From the NCBI GenBank assembly GCA_030043175.1, contig JASHYD010000440.1, forward strand, positions 1-5,534: a DNA stretch of 5,534 bases. Reading direction: 5' to 3'. Each line of letters starts with the position of its first letter. Position 1 is the stretch's first letter. Shown in pieces: positions 1 through 5,534 of the stretch. The translations under genes and the position numbers were made by a program. Under the pieces are notes generated by a model. It was not told the origin of the DNA, ran no database searches, and saw only the letters and a list, made by a program, of their open reading frames with translations. The stretch is from Xanthobacteraceae bacterium (lineage in GTDB: Bacteria > Pseudomonadota > Alphaproteobacteria > Rhizobiales > Xanthobacteraceae).

Positions 1-103
1 TCGGGACTGCGGCGATTGCTGCCCCGCGCGATTGCAACTGTGGACAGAGGTCCTTTCCTTTCGGTTCCGCTACCCCGGTCGTCTGGCCCGGGGCCACCAC
101 CAT
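1..103 (-). CDS. Possible 5' end of the gene after nadD (expected rsfS), cut by window edge
   Basis: An open frame starts at an ATG at 103 and runs off the window edge after 34 codons without a stop. It begins MVVAPGQTTGVAEPKGKD and most third codon positions are G or C. The next gene after nadD in many alphaproteobacteria is rsfS (ribosomal silencing factor, which binds ribosomal protein L14 and blocks subunit joining), so this could be a variable N-terminal extension of RsfS. Nothing of the conserved RsfS domain lies inside the window. The same frame is also open upstream to a GTG at 154, and no good ribosome binding site precedes the ATG. It may equally be untranslated leader with the true start outside the window. 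The identity rests on position only. Confidence 0.25.
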   Translation of the reverse strand, partial: MVVAPGQTTGVAEPKGKDLCPQLQSRGAAIAAVP

Positions 104-133
104 AAGATAGGAGCAACTGGTTAACGGTTTCAA
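104..133 (-). promoter_or_regulatory. Possible sigma-70-type promoter between nadD and the next gene
   Basis: On the minus strand TTGAAA (133-128) is followed, after an 18-base spacer, by TATCTT (109-104). This matches the -35 consensus at five of six positions and the -10 consensus at four of six. It would give the gene after nadD its own transcript. If it is real, the ATG at 103 is too close to act as a normal leadered start, and the true start would lie further on. The match comes from reading the sequence and no scoring was done. Confidence 0.25.
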
Positions 134-165
134 CCGCGTTGTGATCCCCAGCACGTCCGCACATA

Positions 166-191
166 TAGGTGTTCCTCGTAGGTGTTCCTCG
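166..191. repeat. 13-bp perfect tandem duplication
   Basis: TAGGTGTTCCTCG occurs at 166-178 and again immediately at 179-191 on the plus strand, with no mismatch. It sits in the roughly 140-bp spacer between the nadD stop and the next putative gene, so it does not disturb a recognised reading frame. A replication-slippage duplication is the simplest explanation. Confidence 0.9.
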
Positions 192-244
192 CCGGTCTAC
201 AAAGTCGTGCGAGCTTGCAGCCTTTCGTGGGGAAGGAATCAGGC

Positions 245-916
245 TCAAGCGCTCTCTATTTTTGCCTGCGGTCTGCAACATTTCTGCGACCGGCGTAGCG
301 ACCGCAGGGTCGTTGAGGACAGCGGCGATTTGAGACCATGCAGAAGGACCCAGGCCGGCGTAGGACGGCCCGGCAGCGATCGGGCCTCGCTTTCCGGGAT
401 GCGTCGACGACTGAGCGCCTGCGCCCCAACGCTGCCGGTTGCATACAGGCTCGGACCGAGCCGATCGACCACCGCGATGGGAACTAATTCCGCAATCTCG
501 CGCCACTTTTGCCAGCTGTGGAAAGAGCGCAGGTTGTCAGCGCCCATGATCCAGACGAAATGGACGCCGCGACAGCGAGCAACAAGGTATCGGATCGTGT
601 CATAGGTATAGCGCACGCCGATCTCGGCTTCGATCCCGGTAACGTCCATTCGCGGATGATGCGCGAGCTCGCGCGCTGCCGCGATCCGCTCGTCGAGGGG
701 CGCAAGCCCCAGCGTGTCCTTGAGCGGATTGCCTGGGGTGACCAGCCACCACACGCGATCGAGCGCCAGCCGTTTCATTGCCAGCAGGCTAGCCGCAAGA
801 TGCGCCCGATGCGGAGGATCGAAGGTTCCACCGAACAGTCCGATTCGCTGGCCAGGATAATGCAGCGGAATTCGGTATTGGGGAGGGTTCAAGTTGAGCG
901 CGGAAGCTTCGCCCAT
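245..916 (-). CDS. nadD: Nicotinate-nucleotide adenylyltransferase (NadD)
   Basis: This cytoplasmic enzyme joins nicotinate mononucleotide and ATP to form deamido-NAD plus pyrophosphate, the shared step of de novo and salvage NAD synthesis. From the chosen start (223 aa) the nucleotidyltransferase signature GGTFDPPHRAH lies at about residues 29-39, with the T/HxxH histidines intact. A VWWLVTPGNPLKD block follows at about 56-68, WIMGADNLRSFHSWQKW at about 122-138, and the C-terminal SSTTLR (ISSTxxR-type) motif at about 200-205. Length is normal for the family. I prefer the ATG at 916 because AGGGGA lies nine bases upstream. The longer frame from an ATG at 1015 overlaps the proA stop as ATGA, but its extra 33 residues (LSSPARGQGRGRGEA and so on) read like a translated GC-rich intergenic repeat. 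Co-transcription with proA is likely. Confidence 0.93.
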   Translation of the reverse strand: MGEASALNLNPPQYRIPLHYPGQRIGLFGGTFDPPHRAHLAASLLAMKRLALDRVWWLVTPGNPLKDTLGLAPLDERIAAARELAHHPRMDVTGIEAEIGVRYTYDTIRYLVARCRGVHFVWIMGADNLRSFHSWQKWREIAELVPIAVVDRLGPSLYATGSVGAQALSRRRIPESEARSLPGRPTPAWVLLHGLKSPLSSTTLRSLRRSQKCCRPQAKIESA

Positions 917-1011
917 CCTGGCTTCTCCCCTCCCCCTCCCTTGCCCTCTTGCGGGGGAAGAAAGGGCAGGTGAAGGGTGGAGACAGGGTGTGCCTAAGGG
1001 CGCAACCACGG
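917..1011 (-). repeat. GC-rich repeat-like element in the proA-nadD junction
   Basis: The junction holds purine/pyrimidine-skewed blocks: on the plus strand a run of C and T at 922-940, then TGCCCT (942-947), GCGGGGG, and AGGGCA (963-968), which can pair with TGCCCT across a 15-base loop. Its minus-strand translation, SPALSSPARGQGRGRGE, resembles the dispersed intergenic repeats seen in Bradyrhizobium-type genomes, which often translate as SPxLSxAGEGRGEG-like strings. No second copy lies in this window, so calling it a dispersed repeat is an inference. The end nearest nadD supplies that gene's ribosome binding site. Confidence 0.45.
926..931 (-). promoter_or_regulatory. Ribosome binding site of nadD (decides the start)
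   Basis: On the minus strand AGGGGA ends nine bases before the ATG at 916, inside a longer GGGGAGGGGAG tract. It supports the shorter nadD start over the ATG at 1015, where the upstream sequence is the C-terminal coding part of proA. Confidence 0.6.
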
Positions 1012-2313
1012 TCATGGACGCGTCTGACCCGAGCCGCGCACGCGATACTTAAATGTCGTGAGCTGTTCGACGCCAACCGGGCCGCGCGCATGCAGGCGTC
1101 CGGTCGCGATACCGATCTCCGCTCCGAAGCCGAATTCACCCCCGTCGGCGAATTGGGTCGAAGCATTATGCAGCACGATCGCCGAATCGACTCGCGCCAG
1201 AAATTTCTCGGCGGCGCTGCGGTCGGCGGTGACGATGGCGTCGGTGTGATGGGAGCCATAGCGCTCCACGTGGGCGATGGCCTCATCGACCCCGTCGACC
1301 ACCTTAACCGCAATGATGGCGTCGAGGTATTCAGTGCCCCAATCTGCCTCTGTGGCTCCCATGACACGAGAATCGGCAGCCTGAGTATCGCGATCGCCGC
1401 GCACTTCGCATCCTGCATCAATGAGCATGCGCACGAGGGGTGCGAGGAGAGTCGAGGCGGCGGCTTTGTCGACTAGCAGCGTTTCGGCGGCGCCACAGAC
1501 GCCCGTACGCCGCATCTTGGAATTCAGCACAATCGACCGGGCCATTTCGTGGTCCGCTGCCTTGTCGACATAGACATGGCAGTTGCCGTCGAGATGGGCA
1601 AACACGGGCACGCGCGCTTCAGTCTGCACGCGTGCGACCAATCCCTTGCCGCCGCGCGGCACGATCACGTCGATTGCTCCCTCGAGGCCCGCCAGCATCA
1701 AGCCCACGGCCTCACGATCCCGGGTCGGCACCAGTTGAATGGCGGTCGCCGGCACCCCGGCGCCGGAGAGGCCCGCCGCCATGGCGGCGTAAATGGCGGC
1801 GGACGATCGCAAGCTGTCCGAGCCCCCGCGGAGGATTACGGCATTTCCGGCCTTGAGGGCGAGCGCGCCGGCGTCCGCTGTGACATTCGGCCGGCTCTCA
1901 TAGATGATGCCGATCACGCCAAGCGGGACCCGGACCCGTTCGATGCGCAATCCGTTAGGCCGATCCCAGCCCGCGATGACCGCGCCGACCGGATCGGTCA
2001 GGGCCGCAACCGTGTCGACGCCATCTGCCATGGCGGCGATACGCTTCTCATCGAGGCGGAGGCGATCGATGAGCGCATGGGTTGAGTTCGACTTGCGGGC
2101 TTGTGCCAGATCCTCGCCGTTAGCGGCCAATATTGCGGGGGTTGCAGCCCTGATCGCTCGCGCCATTGCCTCGATCGCGCGTTTTTTTTCGGCCGCCCCA
2201 AGGGTCGCCAGGCCCCTGGCAGCAGCGCGCGCACTGGTCCCGATCGCGCGCATGGTGGCGGCGAGTTCCCCGCCGTTAAGTTGTTCGATCGGTTTTTTCA
2301 ATAGGACGCTCAT
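1012..2313 (-). CDS. proA: Gamma-glutamyl phosphate reductase (ProA)
   Basis: ProA reduces gamma-glutamyl phosphate with NADPH to glutamate 5-semialdehyde, the second step of proline synthesis from glutamate, in the cytoplasm. The 433-aa product is full length for the family. Visible landmarks are the cofactor-binding region [17 protein letters not shown] (about 132-148) with [12 protein letters not shown] (153-164), the block [12 protein letters not shown] (214-225), the catalytic cysteine in [13 protein letters not shown] (Cys273), [15 protein letters not shown] (326-340), and the C-terminal signature [25 protein letters not shown] (396-420). The ATG at 2313 is preceded by GGGAAG at a usable distance. 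Codons 42-45 contain eight consecutive A residues, but the frame continues normally. The partner gene proB is not immediately upstream, unlike in many relatives. nadD follows closely and is probably in the same transcript. Confidence 0.97.
   Translation of the reverse strand: MSVLLKKPIEQLNGGELAATMRAIGTSARAAARGLATLGAAEKKRAIEAMARAIRAATPAILAANGEDLAQARKSNSTHALIDRLRLDEKRIAAMADGVDTVAALTDPVGAVIAGWDRPNGLRIERVRVPLGVIGIIYESRPNVTADAGALALKAGNAVILRGGSDSLRSSAAIYAAMAAGLSGAGVPATAIQLVPTRDREAVGLMLAGLEGAIDVIVPRGGKGLVARVQTEARVPVFAHLDGNCHVYVDKAADHEMARSIVLNSKMRRTGVCGAAETLLVDKAAASTLLAPLVRMLIDAGCEVRGDRDTQAADSRVMGATEADWGTEYLDAIIAVKVVDGVDEAIAHVERYGSHHTDAIVTADRSAAEKFLARVDSAIVLHNASTQFADGGEFGFGAEIGIATGRLHARGPVGVEQLTTFKYRVRGSGQTRP
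2182..2189 (-). other. A8 homopolymer inside proA
   Basis: The coding strand reads GAA AAA AAA CGC at codons 42-45 of proA, which gives eight A in a row. The frame before and after it is ProA-like, so no shift is needed. Such tracts can cause polymerase slippage or replication-error phase changes. No evidence of either is visible here. Confidence 0.85.
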
Positions 2314-2541
2314 GTCGGCTGCTTCCCATCACGATCCAAGGTCTTCCTAGCACGTTGAGAGGCACGCAGCGAGCCTGCGACGGCGCGAAATGGCTTCGAT
2401 TGCGCCCCTTGGCTACGGCGAACGTACCGTTCATAGCGCTTTTGCCCGAACGAACGGGTCAGCAATGCATACTCTGGCAACCCGGCGTTCCGCGCCGCAA
2501 AGCATCAAGCCAGGCGCGAGCGCCGCGACGCCAAAGCCGTG

Positions 2542-2577
2542 GCGCGCACCGTGCGTGCGGCGCGCACCGTGCGTGCG
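2542..2577. repeat. 18-bp perfect tandem duplication
   Basis: GCGCGCACCGTGCGTGCG is present at 2542-2559 and again at 2560-2577 on the plus strand. Each unit contains the dyad CGCAC-C-GTGCG. The unit length is a multiple of three, so it keeps the Arg/Ala-rich plus-strand frame open and adds the residues ARTVRA. Confidence 0.92.
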
Positions 2578-2641
2578 GCCCTCGCCGCGAAGGGTCACCA
2601 TCAGCGCAAGCCTCGAGCTGATCGGCTAGGCGCTGGGGGCT

Positions 2642-2667
2642 GATCGCAACGCTCTCTCCCTGCGATC
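2642..2667. repeat. Inverted repeat, 7-bp arms
   Basis: GATCGCA (2642-2648) and TGCGATC (2661-2667) are perfect inverted copies separated by 12 bases. No T-run follows on either strand, so a terminator role is unsupported. Confidence 0.6.
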
Positions 2668-2721
2668 CGCAGCATAGGCGGCCGGCCCCCGCAACAACGC
2701 CCCTTCCCGGCCCGCAGTTTC

Positions 2722-2740
2722 CGACCGCCGATAGCGGTCG
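2722..2740. repeat. Strong stem-loop, 7-bp GC-rich stem
   Basis: CGACCGC (2722-2728), a five-base loop, and GCGGTCG (2734-2740) form a perfect stem. TTT before it (2718-2720) and AAA after it (2741-2743) could lengthen the stem across a bulged C. It lies about 107 bases downstream of the glycosyltransferase stop. There is no U-tract on the minus strand, so it could stabilise the 3' end of that transcript, or mean nothing. Confidence 0.55.
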
Positions 2741-2788
2741 AAAGCAGTCCGAGCACCGGTACGCGACCGCTGGAGATCTCCTGCTCGC

Positions 2789-2821
2789 TCTGTCCGGGGC
2801 AGGTTAAGTCCGGCAGACAGA
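2789..2821 (-). terminator. Possible imperfect terminator or 3' hairpin after the glycosyltransferase gene
   Basis: TCTGT-CCGG (2789-2797) can pair with CCGG (2810-2813) and ACAGA (2817-2821), leaving a three-base bulge and a 12-base loop. The hairpin begins about 25 bases after the stop codon. The U-tract of an intrinsic terminator is missing, so this may be a 3'-end structure or a chance repeat. Confidence 0.25.
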
Positions 2822-2846
2822 AACCGTGCTCGCCGTCGGCCATCGC

Positions 2847-4559
2847 TCACGGCCGCGTGGCCGCCTCAGGAACGCCGGCGGAGCTGGCCGTACGCGCATC
2901 GGGGGCCTGCGGTGTCACCCAGCGCGCCTGCGGACTGACGCCGCGCAGGTCTTTCACCACGCCGATCGGAACGCCGAGCCGTTCGATCACGCTTACCGTC
3001 ATGCCGCGAAGCACCTCATCGCAATTCATGTGTGTCGGCGCGATGAAGAAGTCGGCGTGGCTCCAGTCTCCCGTCCACTGAAGCCTGGATTTGGCCTCGT
3101 TCTCAAAAGCCGCCCTCTCTCCACAAACCCCGACCGAATAACGCAGCGGCGTGATAGCCGTGGCGCGAATGTTCGTCGCTTCGATATAGCGCTCCAGGTC
3201 CTTGACCGCCTCCGGCATGATGTTCACCCAGTAGTCGGTCTCATAATTGCGCGATGCCCCCTCAAGTCCCCCGACCAACGAATTGTAAAAGAGGTACTCG
3301 TACGGGTGTAGCCGCGCCAGCGTTGCCGCGTCCAAGGCGAAGGCCGTCGCGACGGTGGCGAGCGCGGCAACCCCGGCCGCCAACGCCCGAGCTTGCACAG
3401 CAGACAGCCAAGCATCGATGCCGATCCCAGCGAGTGTCGCGATTGGCGGCACGACGAAAAGGAAATGCCTCATGCCGGTGAATGAAGGTCCGTGTCCGAC
3501 AACTTGGCAGACGAGCGGGAACACGACCGTAAAAACCAGAATTGCGGTATCGCGCTGACGGGTGCGGCCGGATGCGGTGGTCGGTCTCCTAATCGCTGAC
3601 CAGGCCGCCGAGACTGCCGCGCCGGCCGCTCCAATCAACACGGCAAGCGGCAATTTGATGAGGATATACGCTGGCTCGTACCAGCGCGGTACTTCGCTCA
3701 TCAGATAAACGTGGCCGGCGAGGATGGCGCGAATCGGATAGTGAAAATGAGCGAAGGCGAAAATCGCCCGAATCGGATTCAGGAAACTCAGCTGTGCCCA
3801 TGGCCAAGTGGCGATCATAATGACGTAACCGAGGACGAATGCCGGAATGAATGGCAGCACGAAGCGTCCGCCGGTGATCAATCGCCCCTGCCACTGGGTC
3901 TTCTCACTCGTCCACGTTCGCAGAAGAACTACCGCCAAAAAGTAGCCAACCATCAGAAGTCCGGTCGCCCGCAAACCAAGCGCGCAGCCGAGCAGGACCC
4001 CAAACCATAGAACGTCGCGCCTTGCTGGCGAGGAATGCTGGCGCGTCGCGCGCAGCAGGAAGAAGGTCGCCCCCATCATCGCGGAGGCAAAGGGGACATC
4101 TTTGGTATGATTAAACATACCGCCATACCAGACCCCGCAAATTACGAGAGCAATAGCGGCAATAAATCCGGCACGCGGCCCTGCGATCATACGGCTCGTC
4201 GCCCAGACCGCAACGATGCCTCCGATTCCGGTAAGGGCGCTGAGTATGTGGCGAATGTCGTAGAGGTCGAACGGCAGCAGGTGCTGAAGCAGAACCGCGA
4301 CGATGTCGAACAGGCCGCCATAAAGATAGAGATTGTCAAAGCCGAATACCGACCGGTCGGTAAACCCGCTCTTGTAGTACGCGATGATCAGCTCGCCATA
4401 ATGGTGCTGCACGACCTCATCATTCGAAACCGCATATTGTCCGAATGTAAATCCGACGAGACCGAGCAGTGCGACAACTGACAGAACGAACGCCCAATCG
4501 AAAGGAGTGATTTCGCCGCTCACCGAAGGAGGACGATCCGGGCGGGCAGCCTTCCTCAT
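2847..4559 (-). CDS. GT-C fold (ArnT/GT39-like) membrane glycosyltransferase
   Basis: This is a polytopic inner-membrane protein of about 570 aa, with roughly ten or more hydrophobic segments in the first 400 residues and a soluble C-terminal part. Proteins of this type transfer a sugar from a polyprenyl-phosphate donor on the periplasmic side. The first membrane segment (about 21-40) is followed by SNDE (45-48), the position of the catalytic acidic pair in GT-C enzymes. Other family-like blocks are FNHTKDVPFA (149-158), TGMRHFLFVVPP (361-372) and YNSLVGGLEGASRNYETDYW (425-444). The acceptor (lipid A, another glycolipid or a protein) cannot be told. I chose the first ATG, at 4559. The frame extends to a TTG at 4652, but those 31 codons cover two palindromes and look like leader. 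Base composition appears less GC-rich than in proA, which could mean transfer. The gene stands alone, so no pathway partner is visible. Confidence 0.82.
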   Translation of the reverse strand: MRKAARPDRPPSVSGEITPFDWAFVLSVVALLGLVGFTFGQYAVSNDEVVQHHYGELIIAYYKSGFTDRSVFGFDNLYLYGGLFDIVAVLLQHLLPFDLYDIRHILSALTGIGGIVAVWATSRMIAGPRAGFIAAIALVICGVWYGGMFNHTKDVPFASAMMGATFFLLRATRQHSSPARRDVLWFGVLLGCALGLRATGLLMVGYFLAVVLLRTWTSEKTQWQGRLITGGRFVLPFIPAFVLGYVIMIATWPWAQLSFLNPIRAIFAFAHFHYPIRAILAGHVYLMSEVPRWYEPAYILIKLPLAVLIGAAGAAVSAAWSAIRRPTTASGRTRQRDTAILVFTVVFPLVCQVVGHGPSFTGMRHFLFVVPPIATLAGIGIDAWLSAVQARALAAGVAALATVATAFALDAATLARLHPYEYLFYNSLVGGLEGASRNYETDYWVNIMPEAVKDLERYIEATNIRATAITPLRYSVGVCGERAAFENEAKSRLQWTGDWSHADFFIAPTHMNCDEVLRGMTVSVIERLGVPIGVVKDLRGVSPQARWVTPQAPDARTASSAGVPEAATRP

Positions 4560-4578
4560 GCAAGCTCTACGGTCCAAG

Positions 4579-4602
4579 ACATGTGCGATTCGCTTCACAT
4601 GT
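4579..4602. promoter_or_regulatory. Perfect 7-bp inverted repeat just upstream of the glycosyltransferase start
   Basis: ACATGTG (4579-4585) and CACATGT (4596-4602) are perfect inverted copies with a 10-base spacer. The element begins 19 bases upstream of the ATG at 4559. Spacing and position suit an operator, or a hairpin in the mRNA leader. No regulator family is assigned. Confidence 0.45.
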
Positions 4603-4624
4603 AACAGCGCTGAAGCAAGCCTAT

Positions 4625-4641
4625 CGTTCAGATTCTGAACG
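4625..4641. promoter_or_regulatory. 17-bp perfect palindrome, probable operator
   Basis: CGTTCAGA-T-TCTGAACG is a perfect dyad with 8-bp arms around one central base, in the AT-richer stretch upstream of the glycosyltransferase gene. Half-site-like copies follow: GTCAGACAA at 4641-4649 and TTCAGACAA at 4662-4670. The two CAGACAA cores (4643 and 4664) are 21 bp apart, two helical turns. This looks like a dimeric regulator site with auxiliary half-sites. The regulator is unknown. Confidence 0.5.
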
Positions 4642-5024
4642 TCAGACAACAAGCTCTAAACTTCAGACAATTGTTGCTGGACAGTTTGACGCGGCTGGTA
4701 AAGAACACTGCTATTCACGCTTCGAACACCGGAAATTGATAGACGAGCGACCCCGCCGGCGGCGCCAGTGTCAGTCGCGAGCCTAAAACGACACGTCAGA
4801 TATTCGCTAGACCTGCGGTCCCCCGCTGGGCCGCAGCCGGGCTTTGCCTCAGGCGTCGATTCTACTTGGCCCGCGGCTCAAACGGTCGGAGTTGCGACAC
4901 AGGCGGATGTGATTCGAAATATCGAAATCGGCTATGTGGTCGGTTTTCAATCATTCAACGTGATGCATATATCGCTTATCGTGATTTACTCAAATCTGCT
5001 CGCTTCGAGTTACGCGCATCAGCA
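4642..5024. other. Gene-poor stretch upstream of the glycosyltransferase leader
   Basis: I recognise no gene here. The plus-strand frame 4768-5070 (100 codons) has a mixed composition and no family motif. A minus-strand TTG frame of about 33 codons in the 4855-4955 region has no ribosome binding site. An inverted repeat, CTGCGG (4813-4818) with CCGCAG (4831-4836), has a 12-base loop and no T-run. The stretch is less GC-rich than proA, in line with decayed or acquired DNA. Confidence 0.5.
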
Positions 5025-5492
5025 TCACAACCCACAACGGCATCCGGATGACACCAGCGGCGCATATTGAAATGAATCGGAATTGCAAAACGTGACTTGG
5101 GAACATGCCGGCCCTCGGATAATAGCACGGCACTTTTCGGCAAGCTGTCGGTCATCACCGGAAACTGCCTCGCCGGCGACTTGAGGCAGAACACCCCCAT
5201 GTCTTCGACAAAAGCCAGGTTGGCGGCTAGCGGGTCGCATCAGTCAGACGCGTCCGATCCCGTCCAATGCCCGACCGCAGTAGTTCGAGGCGCCGTAGGT
5301 GACGAGGTCAGCTTCCGGAACATCGCTCCAGTCGAACCTAACGGTTACGCTTGACGCACTTTGTTAAGTCTCTGCGCATCGCCCACCAGGAACTTCTTCT
5401 CCCATGCCTTACGATCAGAAATATTCCATGGCTCGGCGTGGACGCCGATGACAAGCAAATATCAGGGTCGCCAGCGCGCAGGTGGTTCTCAT
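5025..5492 (-). pseudogene. Probable frameshifted remnant of a small exported protein gene
   Basis: Minus-strand segments read like one protein split over frames. An ATG at 5492 gives MRTTCALATLIFA, which resembles a signal peptide. One base later in frame (5452-5348) it continues VIGVHAEPWNISDRKAWEKK up to LNKVRQA and a TAA (5347-5345), with HAE a plausible signal-peptidase site. A second frame (5363-5247) continues VTVRFDWSDVPEADLVTYGA, then SNYCGRALDGIGRV and a TGA. Further pieces (LAANLAFVEDMGVFCLKSP from about 5230, and RQLAEKCRAIIRG in the neighbouring frame to 5025) may be later parts. The segments have mostly G or C at third positions. I cannot name the family. The alternative is that only chance short frames are present. 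Confidence 0.4.
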
Positions 5493-5534
5493 GCTGTTTG
5501 GGGCTCCGCGGGCTGATCAATGTTAGGTCGATGC

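Larger units (their letters stand above)
2314..2846. other. 533-bp spacer between proA and the glycosyltransferase gene
   Basis: I recognise no intact gene here. Two short frames deserve mention. On the minus strand an 80-codon frame (2843-2601) starts with ATG three bases after the glycosyltransferase stop. It reads MADGEHGFCLPDLTCPG at the start and has fairly GC-rich third positions, but I know no family for it. On the plus strand, 2437-2643 is open and reads as an Arg/Ala-rich sequence (AKHQARRERRDAKAVARTVR) with no start codon before 2539 and a stop at 2434-2436, so at best it is a fragment. The spacer also holds three inverted repeats and an 18-bp tandem duplication. I found no sequence like the C-terminus of ProB, and no convincing proA promoter. 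Confidence 0.55.

Noticed and set aside
509..973. 154-codon plus-strand open frame
   Set aside because: It is antisense to nadD, whose catalytic motifs are clear.
949..1476. 175-codon plus-strand open frame
   Set aside because: It lies antisense to the intact, family-recognisable proA. High GC content commonly leaves such frames open.
1549..2085. 178-codon plus-strand open frame
   Set aside because: It is antisense to the conserved core of proA and its translation shows no family motif.
2542..2577. CRISPR-like repeat
   Set aside because: There are only two adjacent copies with no spacer between them, so it is a tandem duplication.
2826..3311. 161-codon plus-strand open frame
   Set aside because: It is antisense to the C-terminal part of the glycosyltransferase, whose membrane segments and motifs are convincing.
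4560..4652. TTG-initiated 31-codon extension of the glycosyltransferase
   Set aside because: It starts with a rare codon, covers two perfect dyads in AT-richer DNA, and adds residues with no family resemblance.
4768..5070. 100-codon plus-strand frame
   Set aside because: It has no ribosome binding site, no recognisable motif and an irregular composition. It also overlaps the probable pseudogene on the other strand.
5097..5354. 85-codon plus-strand frame
   Set aside because: The minus strand gives more protein-like segments over the same bases, and the plus translation shows no motif.

Overview
The window is GC-rich, and every gene I can support lies on the minus strand, so it reads from high to low coordinates. 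The protein sequences (a ProA close to proteobacterial versions, an alphaproteobacterial-looking NadD, and an ArnT/GT39-like membrane protein) suggest an alphaproteobacterium, most likely Hyphomicrobiales (the Bradyrhizobium/Xanthobacteraceae side). This placement is inferred from sequence character, not from a marker gene.

Layout in transcription order. (1) 5534-4560 has no intact gene that I recognise. Its upper part (about 5492-5025) looks like the decayed remains of a small exported, cysteine-containing protein: protein-like segments follow one another on the minus strand but in shifting frames. Its lower part (about 4560-4680) is AT-richer and carries two perfect dyads just upstream of the next gene. 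(2) 4559-2847 encodes a multi-pass membrane protein of the GT-C/ArnT-like glycosyltransferase type, intact and about 570 aa long. (3) 2846-2314 is a 533-bp spacer with three stem-loops, an 18-bp tandem duplication and two doubtful short reading frames. (4) 2313-1012 is proA (gamma-glutamyl phosphate reductase, proline synthesis). (5) 916-245 is nadD (nicotinate mononucleotide adenylyltransferase, NAD synthesis), separated from proA by about 95 bp that contain a GC-rich repeat-like element. (6) 244-1 is an intergenic stretch with a 13-bp tandem duplication, a possible promoter, and perhaps the first codons of the next gene, where rsfS is expected from the usual nadD-rsfS-rlmH order.

proA and nadD are probably co-transcribed housekeeping genes. 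In many alphaproteobacteria they sit downstream of obgE-proB. Here proB is not next to proA. A sugar-transfer membrane protein and a pseudogene-rich, repeat-rich stretch occupy that position, which suggests a rearrangement or insertion point. I see no CRISPR array, tRNA, rRNA, insertion sequence or phage gene. I did not find a convincing new multi-gene system. The most unusual items are the pseudogene remains, the double-dyad leader of the glycosyltransferase gene, and the repeat element at the start of nadD.
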